NCBI RefSeq assembly: GCF_000350525.1
Contig: NZ_AOCN01000007.1
Location: forward strand, 62,001 to 126,000
Reading direction: 5' to 3'
DNA: 64,000 nt
DNA from: Leucobacter salsicius M1-8
GTDB taxonomy: Bacteria; Actinomycetota; Actinomycetes; Actinomycetales; Microbacteriaceae
Both the position numbers and the translations under genes were made by a program. Positions 24,690 through 34,600 of this stretch are shown in pieces. Positions within the stretch are counted from its first letter, which is position 1. Each line of letters opens with the position of its first letter. The notes beneath the pieces are model-generated. The model saw only the letters and a list, made by a program, of their open reading frames with translations, was not told the DNA's origin and did no database searches.

Positions 24690-26228
24690 CTACTTCACGA
24701 GCGGGAACAGGATCGTCTCGCGAATGCCGAGGCCGGTGAGGGCCATCAGCAGGCGGTCCATGCCCATGCCCATGCCACCGGCGGGCGGCATGCCGTGCTC
24801 GAGCGCGCGCAGGAACTCCTCGTCGACGCCCATGGCCTCGACGTCGCCGCGGGCAGCCTCGGCGGCCTGCTGCGTGAAGCGCTCGCGCTGCACGACGGGG
24901 TCAATGAGCTCGGAGTAACCGGTCGCCAGCTCGAAGCCGCGAATGTACAGGTCCCACTTTTCCACGACGCCCGCGATGGAGCGGTGGTGACGGGTCAGCG
25001 GGCTGGTCTCGACCGGGAAGTCCATCACGAAGGTGGGGGCAGTGAGGCCGTCCTTCACGAAGTGCTCCCACAGCTCCTCGACGAGCTTGCCGTGGTTGGG
25101 CAGGTGCACCTCGACGCCCTCGGCGTCGGCGATCGCGAGCAGATCTTCGACGGAGGTCTCGGGCGTGATCTCGCGACCGGCGGCCTCTGACAGCGTGCCG
25201 TACATCGAGATACGATCCCAGTTGCCGCCCAGGTCGAACAACGTGCCGTCGGCCCACTTCACGACGTGCGTGCCCTCACGCTCGGAGCCCACGTTTGCTG
25301 CGAGTGCCGCGTTCTGGATCAGGTCCTGGGTGAGATCAGCAATGCCGTTGTAGTCGGTGTATGTCTCGTATGCCTCGAGCATCGCGAACTCGGGGCTGTG
25401 CGTCGAGTCGGCGCCCTCGTTGCGGAAGTTGCGGTTGATCTCGAACACGCGCTCGAGGCCACCGACAACGGCGCGCTTCAGGTAGAGCTCGGGCGCGATG
25501 CGCAGGTAGAGCTCCATGTCGAAGGCATTCGAGTGCGTGATAAACGGACGGGCCGAGGCGCCACCGTGCATCGTCTGCAGCATCGGGGTCTCGACCTCGA
25601 GGTACGAGCGCTCGGAGAACGTCTTGCGCAGGCTTTCCATAGTGCGTGCGCGCGTCACGACGTTGATGCGGGCCTGCTCGCGCTGAATCAGGTCGAGGTA
25701 GCGCTGGCGTACGCGCGTCTCTTCGTTCAACTCGGTGTACATGTTGGGCAGCGGCGCGAGGGCCTTCGCTGCCATCTGCCACTCGGTGACCATGATCGAC
25801 AGCTCGCCGCGGCGGCTCGAGATTACTTCACCGGCAATGAACAGGTGGTCGCCGAGGTCGACGAGCTCCTTGAACTTGGCGAGCGACTCTTCGCCTACCT
25901 CGGCGAGGCTCACCATTGCCTGGATGCGAGTGCCGTCGCCGGCCTGCAGCGAGGCGAAGCACAGCTTGCCCGTGTTGCGTTGGAACACGATACGGCCAGC
26001 AACGCCCACGGTCGCGCCCGAAGCGGTGTCGGGGGTCTCCTCGAGGTGACCCCACTGCGCGCGCACGGCGGGAATGGTGGTCGTCACGGGAACTGCCACG
26101 GGGTACGCGCCGCCACCGAGTTCGGCACCGGCGTTGAGCTTCTCGCGCTTCTCCATGCGCACGCGCTTCTGTTCGAAGACGTCCTCTTCGCTCGTCGCGG
26201 GAGTGCTGGATGCGGGCTGATCGCTCAT
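24690..26228 (-). CDS. lysS: lysine--tRNA ligase, class II
   Basis: A 512-residue class II lysyl-tRNA synthetase. An OB-fold anticodon-binding domain (about residues 70-190, with GRIVFQRNTGKLCFASL) is followed by the catalytic domain with motif 2 (FRNEGADSTHSPEFAMLEAY) and motif 3 (GMGMDRLLMALTG) near the C-terminus. The frame continues to ATG 26279, but ATG 26228 has GAGGA upstream and gives the usual acidic N-terminal tail, so it is preferred. It is 82 bases downstream of the DUF2520 gene on the same strand and ends at a strong terminator. Confidence 0.97.
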   Translation of the reverse strand: MSDQPASSTPATSEEDVFEQKRVRMEKREKLNAGAELGGGAYPVAVPVTTTIPAVRAQWGHLEETPDTASGATVGVAGRIVFQRNTGKLCFASLQAGDGTRIQAMVSLAEVGEESLAKFKELVDLGDHLFIAGEVISSRRGELSIMVTEWQMAAKALAPLPNMYTELNEETRVRQRYLDLIQREQARINVVTRARTMESLRKTFSERSYLEVETPMLQTMHGGASARPFITHSNAFDMELYLRIAPELYLKRAVVGGLERVFEINRNFRNEGADSTHSPEFAMLEAYETYTDYNGIADLTQDLIQNAALAANVGSEREGTHVVKWADGTLFDLGGNWDRISMYGTLSEAAGREITPETSVEDLLAIADAEGVEVHLPNHGKLVEELWEHFVKDGLTAPTFVMDFPVETSPLTRHHRSIAGVVEKWDLYIRGFELATGYSELIDPVVQRERFTQQAAEAARGDVEAMGVDEEFLRALEHGMPPAGGMGMGMDRLLMALTGLGIRETILFPLVK

Positions 26229-26309
26229 TGGGGCGGGTTCCTCCGGGTCGTGGCTCGCCAAATCCAGGTGGATTGGCATATCGGCCTATCCTACGCGAGA
26301 TCGCCTGAG

Positions 26310-27047
26310 TTAGGTCTCGTCGGGCCCAAGCTCGGGCCCTTCGTGGCCGAGGCCCTCTGATCCGGATCCCGTTGCGAGCGCTTCTTCGAGCGCCGCACGC
26401 ACGAGACCGCCCAGGAGCAGCGCGGGATGTTCAACCCGGATCTCGCGCAGGGCGTCGAGCCCCTGGCGCACGACCGCGCCGACGAGGTCGCCAGCCGCGC
26501 CGACGGCGTCGGCGTAGGCCGGGCGATCCGCCTCAGCAATCGCGATGGGTTCCGCCCCCATCTCGACCGCGAGGGCGAGCCCGATCGGGAGCACCGGAGC
26601 GGGCGCGGTGACCGCGATCGAGGCACCAGCGAGGCGCGTGAGGTCGAGACTCGTGCCCGTAAATGTCAGCGCCGGGTGCAGCGCGAGCGGGATCACTCCC
26701 GCCGCCATCGCTGGCGCGAAGACGCCGTAGCCAAATTCGGGCGCGGTGTGGATCACGAGTTGGCCGGGCTGCCATGCCCCGGTCGCGGTGAGTCCGGCAA
26801 TCAGGCCGGGCAGCTCCTCACCCGGAATCGCGAACAGCACGAGCTCCGAGCGCCGCACGACCTCGGCAACCTCGAGCACGGGCACGCCCGGCAGCATCGC
26901 GTCGGCTCGTTCACGGCTCTCGGCGCTGATCGCGCTGATGCCGGTGATCGCGTGCCCCGCGCCCGCGAGGGCACGCGCGAGCACGGGGCCCACGCGGCCC
27001 GCGCCGACGACTCCGACGCCCAGGCGGGATTCACTCGCTGATGACAT
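26310..27047 (-). CDS. Rossmann-fold DUF2520 oxidoreductase-like protein
   Basis: A 245-residue protein. GVGVVGAGRVGPVLARAL is an N-terminal NAD(P)-binding Rossmann motif (GxGxxG variant), and the C-terminal half (HPALTFTGTSLDLTRLAGA, then an all-helical part) is the DUF2520 domain. It resembles the 6-phosphogluconate-dehydrogenase-like C-terminal fold. In many actinobacteria it sits beside panC; here panC is absent and lysS follows. GGGAG precedes ATG 27047, whose first 17 bases overlap the end of the PH-domain gene. The longer upstream frame is antisense-like noise. The substrate is unknown. Confidence 0.82.
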   Translation of the reverse strand: MSSASESRLGVGVVGAGRVGPVLARALAGAGHAITGISAISAESRERADAMLPGVPVLEVAEVVRRSELVLFAIPGEELPGLIAGLTATGAWQPGQLVIHTAPEFGYGVFAPAMAAGVIPLALHPALTFTGTSLDLTRLAGASIAVTAPAPVLPIGLALAVEMGAEPIAIAEADRPAYADAVGAAGDLVGAVVRQGLDALREIRVEHPALLLGGLVRAALEEALATGSGSEGLGHEGPELGPDET

Positions 27048-28815
27048 CGGGGCTCCCGCTCGTCGTGATTGGTGCAGCTGGTAGTGCGCGCGCGTCCGCG
27101 ATCTCGCGCGCCTCCGCGCCCTGCACGCGCAGCACGCAGGCGGCAAAGTCGTCGAAGAAGCGGCGCGCGGCTTCAAGCTCGACGCCCCGCACATACATGT
27201 TCACGGGGCCGAGCACGGTGTGCGCGTGCAGCAGCGCAAGCCCGAGCATGCGATGTACGAGCGGGCGATGCAACAGCACCGACTGTGCCCGCAGCACCGG
27301 CATGACGCCGAGCGTGCGGGTGAGCACGCCGCGGCGGATGCGCAGCGTCGCGTGCGGCTCGCTTGCGTCGGCGATGGTGACCCCTGAACGGCGGCGACCG
27401 AACCACAGGACCCAGCCCGCTCGCGGGCCCGCCCCCAGGTATCCGGTGCCGGGGCCAACGAGGGCGTCGCGCAACTCGTCTGTCTCGCGCGGATCATCGC
27501 CGATACCGGGCAACAGCGTTTCAAACACGCGCAGCACGTCGTCAACCGTTCCGACCGGCAACACGACGTTCTGCGACGAGTTCTGACCGCCCTGCGCGAC
27601 GGAATGACCGGCGGTCGTAACCCGCACGCGCCACCACCCCAACCCGCGCCACAGCAATGGCTGGCTGGCTTGCACCGCGTGAATGCGGCCAAAGGGAATG
27701 GTCTCGGTGATTGTCGAGGTCAACCCGGCACCGGTGCGAATGGTGTCACTTCCCCGCGACAGCGTGAAGTTAAAGCCCCGGTTGAACTGGCTAATGATCA
27801 GGCTCGCCATGATGATGATCAGCGGCAAGAGACCAAACACGAACGCCGGGTCGAGCACTGCGGCACCGACAGTAACACCCACCCCGACAATGACGAGTAT
27901 CACCATTTCCCACCCGATGACGAGGCTCGCGATGAGCCGGGGCACCGGCACGCGCACGAGCGTGTTGTCGGTGATTGCCATGGGGTCGACATCAACATCG
28001 ACGAACTCGTTGGCGCGTGCAGTGAGGGCGGCATCGAACTTTGCCGATCCGATTCGCGCGGGCGTGAAGTCGTCGACCGCGTGCCCGGCTGGCTGCATCG
28101 GGGCCACACCGATCGCGGCCGCCCCCGCGGCAGCCACATTGCTATCTGGTGCGAGGCCGCCCTGATCCGGATCATTGCGCGCATTCTTCGTAGCAGCGCG
28201 ACCGAGAATCTCGGCGCGCACGTTCTTGGCGTCCTGAAAGCTCAGATACGCGAGCTCGACTTTACCGCCCTGGCCCGCCGTGACAACCTCGATCTTCGTG
28301 AGCCCCAGGGCTCGCGCAAGCAGGGGTCGCTGCAGGTTGACGCTCTGGATGCGTTCGAGGGGCGCACGACGGTGACTGCGAAACAGCACGCCCTTGCGTT
28401 CCTCGACCGCATCATCGGTGACGCGGTAGGTCGCGAACCTCCAACCGATCCAGGAGAACAGCACGATCAGGGCGATGATGCCAAGTAGCGCGCCCAGGGC
28501 GATAAAGATGAAGCCCTGCTCGATCAGATATCCGATGGGATCCTGCGCGCCCGACACCTCGTCGTTGCCGTACTCGGCCCAGAACCGGTCGCCAAAGAAG
28601 ATCTCGATGAAGCGATCGCGAAAGTTTGCGATGATGATGCCCGCGATGACCAGCACCGCGAGCCCCCCGCGCAGCAGCGGCGAGAAGGGGTGCATGCGAC
28701 GCCATTCAACCGTCGCTGCCCCGCCGTGATTCGGGGCTTGCAGCGGCTCCGCCACCGACTCCGGCTGTGGCGCCGGGACTGGCTCTCCCTCGGGAGCAGG
28801 GTCGACGAAGCTCAC
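27031..28815 (-). CDS. large bacterial-PH-domain membrane protein (YdbT-like)
   Basis: A 594-residue membrane protein with three bPH2 (PF03703-type) modules separated by pairs of helices. The modules are recognised from FATYRVTDDAVEERKGVLF...RIQSVNLQRPLLARALGL (about 130-200), a second near FNFTLSRGSDTIRTG...HAVQASQPLLWRGLG (about 340-405) and a third near LRIRRGVLTRTLGVMPVLR (about 480-560). The partner PH protein directly upstream overlaps by four bases. The pair is known from Bacillus (YdbS/YdbT) and is widespread in actinobacteria beside fol genes. It has been linked to resistance against membrane-active bacteriocins in Bacillus; the role here is unknown. Confidence 0.85.
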   Translation of the reverse strand: MSFVDPAPEGEPVPAPQPESVAEPLQAPNHGGAATVEWRRMHPFSPLLRGGLAVLVIAGIIIANFRDRFIEIFFGDRFWAEYGNDEVSGAQDPIGYLIEQGFIFIALGALLGIIALIVLFSWIGWRFATYRVTDDAVEERKGVLFRSHRRAPLERIQSVNLQRPLLARALGLTKIEVVTAGQGGKVELAYLSFQDAKNVRAEILGRAATKNARNDPDQGGLAPDSNVAAAGAAAIGVAPMQPAGHAVDDFTPARIGSAKFDAALTARANEFVDVDVDPMAITDNTLVRVPVPRLIASLVIGWEMVILVIVGVGVTVGAAVLDPAFVFGLLPLIIIMASLIISQFNRGFNFTLSRGSDTIRTGAGLTSTITETIPFGRIHAVQASQPLLWRGLGWWRVRVTTAGHSVAQGGQNSSQNVVLPVGTVDDVLRVFETLLPGIGDDPRETDELRDALVGPGTGYLGAGPRAGWVLWFGRRRSGVTIADASEPHATLRIRRGVLTRTLGVMPVLRAQSVLLHRPLVHRMLGLALLHAHTVLGPVNMYVRGVELEAARRFFDDFAACVLRVQGAEAREIADARALPAAPITTSGSPDVISE

Positions 28816-29441
28816 AGCCCCGACCGCCGAATCTCGGCGAGCTCGACGAGGCGGTCGCGCAGCGTTTCGGCGTCCTCAACCTTGAGCCCGGGCAGCTGCA
28901 CGCCAGTCGCGGCCGATGCCGTGACGAACTTCAGCGTCGCGAGTCCGAGGGCACGCAGCAGCGGCCCGCGGGTCACGTCAACGAGCTGGAGGCGGCCGTA
29001 GGGCACGGCGACGATGCGCTCGAACATGATGCCGCGGCGAAACAGGAGGTCGTCGGCACGCAGGATGTAGCCGATGGCACGCACCCGTCTGAACGCGAGA
29101 ATCGCATTGACGATGAGCGCAACGATGACCAGGGGCAGGATGATCATGACCGGGATCGGCAGGTCATCGCTGTTGGTGAGATAAATGACGACGAATACGG
29201 CGGCCACCGCCAACACGAGCAGCAGGTTGATGGCCAGGTCGGCCCACGCGTACTTCGTGGAGACGCGGGTCCACTCCCCCTCGAGGTTGCCACCGCTCAG
29301 CGTCGGCGCGGCGCTCGGCACGGAGCTGGGCGCGGCGTCAGGCATGGCGCCAGGCATGGGCGCCGACTCGGTCACGGCCACCTCAGGGCTTGCGGGCGAT
29401 GGCCCGGTGGCCGGGATCACAGGGTGCTCTTCGTTGTTCAC
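28812..29441 (-). CDS. small bacterial-PH-domain membrane protein (YdbS-like)
   Basis: A 209-residue protein: a proline/alanine-rich disordered N-terminus of about 50 residues, two helices (about 68-88 and 94-115) and one bPH2 module (YILRADDLLFRRGIMF...RLQLVDVTRGPLLRALGLATLKFVTA). It starts at GTG 29441; GGAGG lies unusually close (one base), so an internal start such as Met29 or Met33 is possible. It ends overlapping the larger PH protein by four bases and lies ten bases after DUF3180. It probably forms a complex with the larger protein. Confidence 0.8.
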   Translation of the reverse strand: MNNEEHPVIPATGPSPASPEVAVTESAPMPGAMPDAAPSSVPSAAPTLSGGNLEGEWTRVSTKYAWADLAINLLLVLAVAAVFVVIYLTNSDDLPIPVMIILPLVIVALIVNAILAFRRVRAIGYILRADDLLFRRGIMFERIVAVPYGRLQLVDVTRGPLLRALGLATLKFVTASAATGVQLPGLKVEDAETLRDRLVELAEIRRSGL

Positions 29442-29450
29442 CCCTCCAGC

Positions 29451-29975
29451 TTACGGGCGACGATACGCGGCCTGAGATTCTGGGCCGGTCTCACCGTCTT
29501 CGCTCGCGCGTGTCTCATCGTCGCCGGGCGGCACCCGGCACCATCGTTCGGCCAGCACCCCGCACACGGCCAGATACAGGCCGGCCCCGCACACGGCCAC
29601 CATGGGCACCCAGATCGCGGCGGCCGCGGGCACGCTTCGCCCGATGAGCGACAGCGCGAGCCCAGCCCCAAACCCGCCAAACAATCCGCCCACGAGGGCA
29701 CCGGCGCGCGCGGACACGAGCACGCGCACGGCATGGAACGGGTCGACTCTGCGCTTCTTGTCGGCGATCAAGCGCTTGAGTCGCAGACCGAACACGAGCA
29801 GTACCGTGCCGATCGCGACGAGCGCGAATACGATCGAGTACGTCGGCACGAGCGGCGAGCGGCCCGAACGCGCCAGCCCAAACTGCACGATCAGCGCGGC
29901 AACCAGGGCCACCGCCCCCACGACGAGTGGTGCGAGCGGATGACCTTGGGCGCCTGGGCCCGGGACCTTAGACAT
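29451..29975 (-). CDS. DUF3180 family membrane protein
   Basis: A 174-residue protein with four membrane helices and the conserved centre KKRRVDPFHAVRVLVSARAGALVGGLFGGFGAGL that defines DUF3180, an actinobacterial family normally encoded directly after folK. The C-terminal 35 residues are acidic and probably disordered. The ATG at 29975 has only a weak ribosome site and lies 11 bases after the folK stop. The function is unknown. Confidence 0.85.
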   Translation of the reverse strand: MSKVPGPGAQGHPLAPLVVGAVALVAALIVQFGLARSGRSPLVPTYSIVFALVAIGTVLLVFGLRLKRLIADKKRRVDPFHAVRVLVSARAGALVGGLFGGFGAGLALSLIGRSVPAAAAIWVPMVAVCGAGLYLAVCGVLAERWCRVPPGDDETRASEDGETGPESQAAYRRP

Positions 29976-29986
29976 AAGCCGACAAC

Positions 29987-30511
29987 CTAGGTTTGATCCG
30001 GATCAATCGCTGCAGTGAGGGGCTGCGTCGTATCTCCGATCCGCGTGAGCAGATCGGTGACCCGACCGTGGCCCATCAGCACCGCTCCGGGCTCGAGGGC
30101 GAGCCAGGGCGAGAGCACGAAGTCGCGCTCGTGCGCGCGCGGGTGCGGCACCTGCAGGCGTTCGTCCTTGATGACGCGGCCGCCGTAGAGAATCAGATCG
30201 AGATCGAGGGTGCGCGCGCCCCAGCGCACGTCGCGAACACGGCCGTGATCGAGTTCGATGCGCTGCATGATGTCGAGCAGCGCGTGCGCGCTCAGGGTGG
30301 TCGTCGCTCGGGCGACCGCATTCAGGTACCGCGGGGCATCGGGGTCGGGGCCGTCGATGGTCATCGCGATCGTTTCGTGCAGCGGTGAGGCCTCAAACTC
30401 CGAGATGCCTGGCGCATCGGCGAGCGCCTGCTGCGCCGCGATGATCGTCTCGCCGCGGTCACCGAGGTTGGCGCCAAAGGCGATGAGCACTTGAGTAACC
30501 TGAGCGATCAT
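29987..30511 (-). CDS. folK: 2-amino-4-hydroxy-6-hydroxymethyldihydropteridine pyrophosphokinase
   Basis: A 174-residue enzyme that pyrophosphorylates hydroxymethyl-dihydropterin, providing the substrate for FolP. Motifs are IAFGANLGDRGETI at the N-terminus, and WGARTLDLDLILYGG and VPHPRAHERDFVLSPW that form the ATP/pterin site. It overlaps the fused folP-folB gene by four bases (ATGA). A copy of the GATCCGGATC palindrome encodes its C-terminal Asp-Pro-Asp. Confidence 0.95.
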   Translation of the reverse strand: MIAQVTQVLIAFGANLGDRGETIIAAQQALADAPGISEFEASPLHETIAMTIDGPDPDAPRYLNAVARATTTLSAHALLDIMQRIELDHGRVRDVRWGARTLDLDLILYGGRVIKDERLQVPHPRAHERDFVLSPWLALEPGAVLMGHGRVTDLLTRIGDTTQPLTAAIDPDQT

Positions 30512-31761
30512 CGCACCACCGTCACAGACACGTTTTCGAAGGGATGCTCGATCGGGGCATCGGGCTTGCTCACCGTGATCCGGGCCTCGCGGACGCTGGG
30601 AAACCCGAGTGCGACGGCGGCCACTCGCTCGGCGACCGTCTCGATGAGGTCGACCGGGTCACGCTTCACCGCGTCTACGATGGCGTCGGCCAATTCGCCG
30701 TAGTGCACGGTCTGGCCCAGGGCATCGCCCGCCGCGGCAGCGTGCAGATTCACTGAGATTTCGGCGTCGATCAGGAACTTCTGTCCCTGCTCACGCTCGA
30801 AATCGAAAACGCCGTGGTGTGCGAACACCTCGAGGCCGGTCAGCGTGATGCGATCACCATTGCCCACCTCAGCGGTGCTCGCGGCAGGCAGACCGGAGCC
30901 AGTGGTGGGCTGGCTGGCCGCGCTCCAGGCCGCTTCGACCGCCAGCGCCTGAGTCGTGCCCGCGACGTCGTGCACGCGCACACCCCAAGCACCCGCTCGG
31001 GCGGCGAAAGCGCTCACAACGGAGGTTGCGAGGTCACGCTCGTGGGTTTCGCAGGCGTCGATGTGCGCGGTGACGGCGCCCGGCAGCCCGCCGAGCATCT
31101 CCCCCAGCATGCGCTTGCGCGAGGCCCCGACGAGCACGGGATATCCGGTCGCTGCGAGGTCGGGCAAACGCGTGAGCAGCTGCCAGCACTGCGCATCGGT
31201 CTTATCAAAACCGAGGCCTGGGTCAATGACCACGTGCGCAGGGTCGACGCCGGCACGGATCGCCTGTGCGGCCAGGGCAGTGAGCGCATCGCGCACCTCG
31301 GTCACGACGTCCGTGTAATCGGAACGGTGGTGCCCCAGGTCGGGGATGCCGCGCCAGTGCCCGATGATGAATTTGGTGCCGTGGGCCTTACTCGCGGCCG
31401 CGGCGACGTCGCACATGCGCGGGTCGTGCGTGCCTCCCGAGACATCGTTGATGAACCCGGCCCCCGCGTTCGCGGCGGCCTCGGCCGTCGACGCGTGAAT
31501 CGTGTCGATCGAAACGGGGATGCCGCGGGCCACGAGGGCGCGGATCACGGGCAGCACCCGCGCGGCTTCTTCGTCTTCGCTCACCGGCTCGGAGCCGGGG
31601 CGGGTCGATTCACCGCCCACATCCACGAAGGATGCGCCCTGCGTCATTAGCTCTTCGCCGCGACGCACGGCCGTCTCAACGTCGACGTACTTGCCGCCGT
31701 CGCTGAACGAATCGGGGGTGACGTTGAGCACCCCCATGACTTCGATGGAGGCTCCGCTCAC
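30508..31761 (-). CDS. folP-folB: fused dihydropteroate synthase / dihydroneopterin aldolase
   Basis: A 417-residue two-domain folate enzyme. Residues about 1-275 are dihydropteroate synthase: [51 protein letters not shown] and VRVHDV. A linker of about 25 residues (rich in S, T, G, A) leads to dihydroneopterin aldolase at about 300-417: [24 protein letters not shown] and [11 protein letters not shown]. In most bacteria these are separate proteins. No stop codon or frameshift occurs between them. The start overlaps the ftsH stop by four bases, with no folE in between. The enzymes sit on either side of the FolK step. Confidence 0.93.
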   Translation of the reverse strand: MSGASIEVMGVLNVTPDSFSDGGKYVDVETAVRRGEELMTQGASFVDVGGESTRPGSEPVSEDEEAARVLPVIRALVARGIPVSIDTIHASTAEAAANAGAGFINDVSGGTHDPRMCDVAAAASKAHGTKFIIGHWRGIPDLGHHRSDYTDVVTEVRDALTALAAQAIRAGVDPAHVVIDPGLGFDKTDAQCWQLLTRLPDLAATGYPVLVGASRKRMLGEMLGGLPGAVTAHIDACETHERDLATSVVSAFAARAGAWGVRVHDVAGTTQALAVEAAWSAASQPTTGSGLPAASTAEVGNGDRITLTGLEVFAHHGVFDFEREQGQKFLIDAEISVNLHAAAAGDALGQTVHYGELADAIVDAVKRDPVDLIETVAERVAAVALGFPSVREARITVSKPDAPIEHPFENVSVTVVR

Positions 31762-33833
31762 TGTGTCGGGGCCTCCGGTGCCTCCGGTGCTTCTGGGGTG
31801 TCAGTTGCGGCCGATGCGTCAGCAGCGCCCGAAGCGTCCGAGCCCGTCGCCGGGCTCTTGCTGTCGAGCGAGGAAATGTCGATGACGGGGCCGTCGGTGC
31901 GCACGTCTGCGGGTACCTCGATGGGCGGCCTGTGCGATACCGGTCGGTCATCGTGCGACAGCCAGGTGTCACGCGGCGGTAGCTTCTTCACGTGCGTGAA
32001 TATCTCTGCGATCTGGTTGTGGTCGAGAGTTTCCTTTTCGAGCAGCTCGCGGGCGAGGTTGTCAAGGATGTCGCGGTTCTGCACGAGCACCTCGTAGGCC
32101 TCGTTGTGGGCGTGCTCCAGCAAGTCGCGCACCTCGGCGTCAATCGTGACGGCAAGCCCCTCGGAGTAGTCGCGGCTCTGGCCAAACTCCCCCATAAAGG
32201 CGCCGGGCTGAGCCTGGCCGAGCTTCACCGGGCCGACGGTCGACGACATGCCGTACTCGGTCACCATCTTGCGTGCGGTGCTCGTGGCCTTCTCGATGTC
32301 ATTGCCCGCACCCGTGGTGGGGTCGTGGAACACGAGCTCCTCGGCGACGCGGCCACCGAGCGCATAGGCGAGCTGATCCTGCAACTCGTTGCGCGAGATC
32401 GAGTACTTGTCCTCGAGCGGAATCACCATCGTGTAGCCGAGGGCACGGCCGCGCGGCAGGATCGTGATCTTGGTGACGGGGTCCGTGTAGTTGAGGCCCG
32501 CCGCCACGAGCGCGTGACCGCCCTCGTGATACGCCGTGACCAGGCGCTCGTGATCCTTCATGCGGCGCGTGCGGCGCTGCGGGCCAGCGATCGAACGATC
32601 GATCGCCTCGTCGAGCGCGCGGTTGTCGATGAGCTGCGCGTTCGAGCGCGCGGTGAGCAGCGCAGCCTCGTTGAGTACGTTCGCGAGGTCGGCACCCGAG
32701 AACCCGGGGGTCTTGCGCGCGACGATCTCGAGGTCGACGTTCTTCGACAGCGGCTTGCCCTTGGCGTGCACCTGCAGAATCTTGAGGCGGCCCGGCATAT
32801 CGGGGGCGTCAACGCCCACCTGGCGGTCGAAGCGGCCCGGGCGCAGCAGCGCGGGGTCGAGCATGTCGGGCCGGTTGGTTGCCGCGATCATGATGACGTT
32901 CGACTTCGGGTCGAAGCCGTCCATCTCGACGAGCAGCTGGTTGAGCGTCTGCTCGCGCTCGTCGTGGCCGCCGCCCATGCCCTGGCCGCGGCGCTGGCCG
33001 ACGGCGTCGATCTCATCGATGAAGATGATGGCGGGGGCGTTTGCCTTGGCCTCCTTGAAGAGGTCGCGCACGCGGCTCGCGCCGACGCCCACGAACATCT
33101 CGACGAAGTCGGATCCCGAGATTGAATAGAAGGGCACGCCAGCCTCGCCAGCCACGGCGCGCGCAAGCAGCGTCTTGCCGGTGCCGGGAGGGCCGTACAG
33201 CAGCACTCCCTTGGGAATGCGGGCGCCCACGGCTTCGAACCGCGATGCGTCCTGCAAAAAGTCTTTGATTTCGTGCAGCTCTTCGACCGCTTCGTCGGCA
33301 CCAGCGACGTCGGCGAAGGTGACCTGCGGCATGTCCTTGGTGACGAGCTTGGCCTTGTTCTTGCCAAACTGCATCACGCCCTTGCCGCCGCCCTGCATGG
33401 ACGACAGCATCCACCAGATCAGCAGGCCGATGAGCAACAGGGGCAGCAGGAATCCGAGCAGCGACCACAGCGGGTTGGGCTGTGGCACTTGGTCGGTGAA
33501 GCCGTCCTTGATCTTGGCGTCGTTGACGGCGGCAACCACTTCTTCGCCGCGCGGCGTGACGTAGTAGAAGTAGACGTCGGTCGCGCCCGACTTCTTCTCG
33601 GCCTTTGTGAGCTCGAGGTTGACTCGCTGCTCGCCGTCGATGATCTCGGCCTTCTTCACCTGACCGTCTGCCAGTAGTTCAAGGCCCTGCTCGGTGGGTA
33701 CCTCGCGCACGTTGCCGCCCGACAGCAGCGACCATCCCAACAGCACAATGAGCGGCGCCAGGATCAGGTAAACGAGGGGGCCACGAAACAGCTTCTTGCT
33801 CTTAGGCGGGCTCTTCGGTGAATTCTCTGCCAA
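31758..33833 (-). CDS. ftsH: ATP-dependent zinc metalloprotease FtsH
   Basis: A 691-residue membrane-anchored AAA+ protease for membrane protein quality control. Two helices (about residues 18-38 and 122-145) flank an external domain. Walker A GPPGTGKT is at about 214-221, Walker B is [10 protein letters not shown], and the zinc site HEGGH (436-440) carries the actinobacterial Gly in place of Ala; the third ligand lies in [11 protein letters not shown]. The C-terminal 60 residues are disordered and end in repeated PEA units. It is followed, with a 4-base overlap, by folP-folB, and preceded by hpt and tilS, the usual order. Confidence 0.97.
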   Translation of the reverse strand: MAENSPKSPPKSKKLFRGPLVYLILAPLIVLLGWSLLSGGNVREVPTEQGLELLADGQVKKAEIIDGEQRVNLELTKAEKKSGATDVYFYYVTPRGEEVVAAVNDAKIKDGFTDQVPQPNPLWSLLGFLLPLLLIGLLIWWMLSSMQGGGKGVMQFGKNKAKLVTKDMPQVTFADVAGADEAVEELHEIKDFLQDASRFEAVGARIPKGVLLYGPPGTGKTLLARAVAGEAGVPFYSISGSDFVEMFVGVGASRVRDLFKEAKANAPAIIFIDEIDAVGQRRGQGMGGGHDEREQTLNQLLVEMDGFDPKSNVIMIAATNRPDMLDPALLRPGRFDRQVGVDAPDMPGRLKILQVHAKGKPLSKNVDLEIVARKTPGFSGADLANVLNEAALLTARSNAQLIDNRALDEAIDRSIAGPQRRTRRMKDHERLVTAYHEGGHALVAAGLNYTDPVTKITILPRGRALGYTMVIPLEDKYSISRNELQDQLAYALGGRVAEELVFHDPTTGAGNDIEKATSTARKMVTEYGMSSTVGPVKLGQAQPGAFMGEFGQSRDYSEGLAVTIDAEVRDLLEHAHNEAYEVLVQNRDILDNLARELLEKETLDHNQIAEIFTHVKKLPPRDTWLSHDDRPVSHRPPIEVPADVRTDGPVIDISSLDSKSPATGSDASGAADASAATDTPEAPEAPEAPTQ

Positions 33834-33901
33834 GTCAGGGCCTTTCGGGTACGCGGGGTGCAGGTGTAAGCGTAGCTAATGCCACTGACATCAAACGGTA
33901 A

Positions 33902-33940
33902 CGGGGGCAGTTGTCCGCTGTCGGCGCACAACTACCCCCG
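33902..33940 (-). terminator. hpt terminator
   Basis: Thirteen-base arms with one mismatch (33902-33914 and 33928-33940) directly after the hpt stop. It implies that ftsH has its own promoter in the following 70 bases, although no clear -35/-10 pair was found. Confidence 0.7.
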
Positions 33941-33947
33941 AACCTGG

Positions 33948-34505
33948 TTACGCGCTGTAAACGTGCGGCGCGAGAATTGCGACGTCGCGCAGGTTGCGGT
34001 AGTCCTCGGCGTAGTCGAGACCGTAGCCGACCACGAACTCGACGGGAATGTCGAAGCCGACGTACGCGACATCAACCTGTACCTTGAGCGCCTCGGGCTT
34101 GCGCAGCATGGTGCAGATACGCACTGACTTCGCGCCGCGGCTCTCGAGGTTTTCTTTCAGCCACGACAGCGTCAGGCCAGAGTCGATGATGTCCTCGACG
34201 ATCAGCACGTCGCGGCCGGTGATGTCGGCATCAAGGTCCTTAAGAATCTTGACGACGCCACTCGACTTCGTGCCCGCTCCGTACGACGACACGGCCATCC
34301 AGTCCATCTGCGCGTGGAAGCGCAGCTCGCGAGCGAGGTCGGCCATCACCATCACCGCGCCCTTGAGCACGCCAACGAGCAGCGGCGGGGGGCCATCAGC
34401 GTAGTCGGCCTCAATCTGGCGGGCCATTTCAGCGAGCCGCGCGTGTAGTTCGGCCTCGGTGTGCAGTACTTCGGTGAGATCGTCACCCAGGTGTTCAACG
34501 TCCAT
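33948..34505 (-). CDS. hpt: hypoxanthine phosphoribosyltransferase
   Basis: A 185-residue purine salvage enzyme that joins hypoxanthine or guanine to PRPP. The PRPP loop is VLIVEDIIDSGLTL, with the paired acidic residues. LLVGVLKGAVMVMADLARE and SSYGAGTKSSG are the pyrophosphate and flexible-loop regions, and VVGYGLDYAEDYRNL contacts the base. It lies between tilS and ftsH as in most Gram-positives. The ATG at 34505 is preceded by a reasonable gap from tilS (95 bases). Confidence 0.95.
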   Translation of the reverse strand: MDVEHLGDDLTEVLHTEAELHARLAEMARQIEADYADGPPPLLVGVLKGAVMVMADLARELRFHAQMDWMAVSSYGAGTKSSGVVKILKDLDADITGRDVLIVEDIIDSGLTLSWLKENLESRGAKSVRICTMLRKPEALKVQVDVAYVGFDIPVEFVVGYGLDYAEDYRNLRDVAILAPHVYSA

Positions 34506-34600
34506 GGGAACACTTTACCCGCGGCGCAATAGGGATACCCTGGGCAATTCCCACGATCCGGCTAGCTTGGGGGGCTCGGCAATCCCGCTGAGATTCCGGA

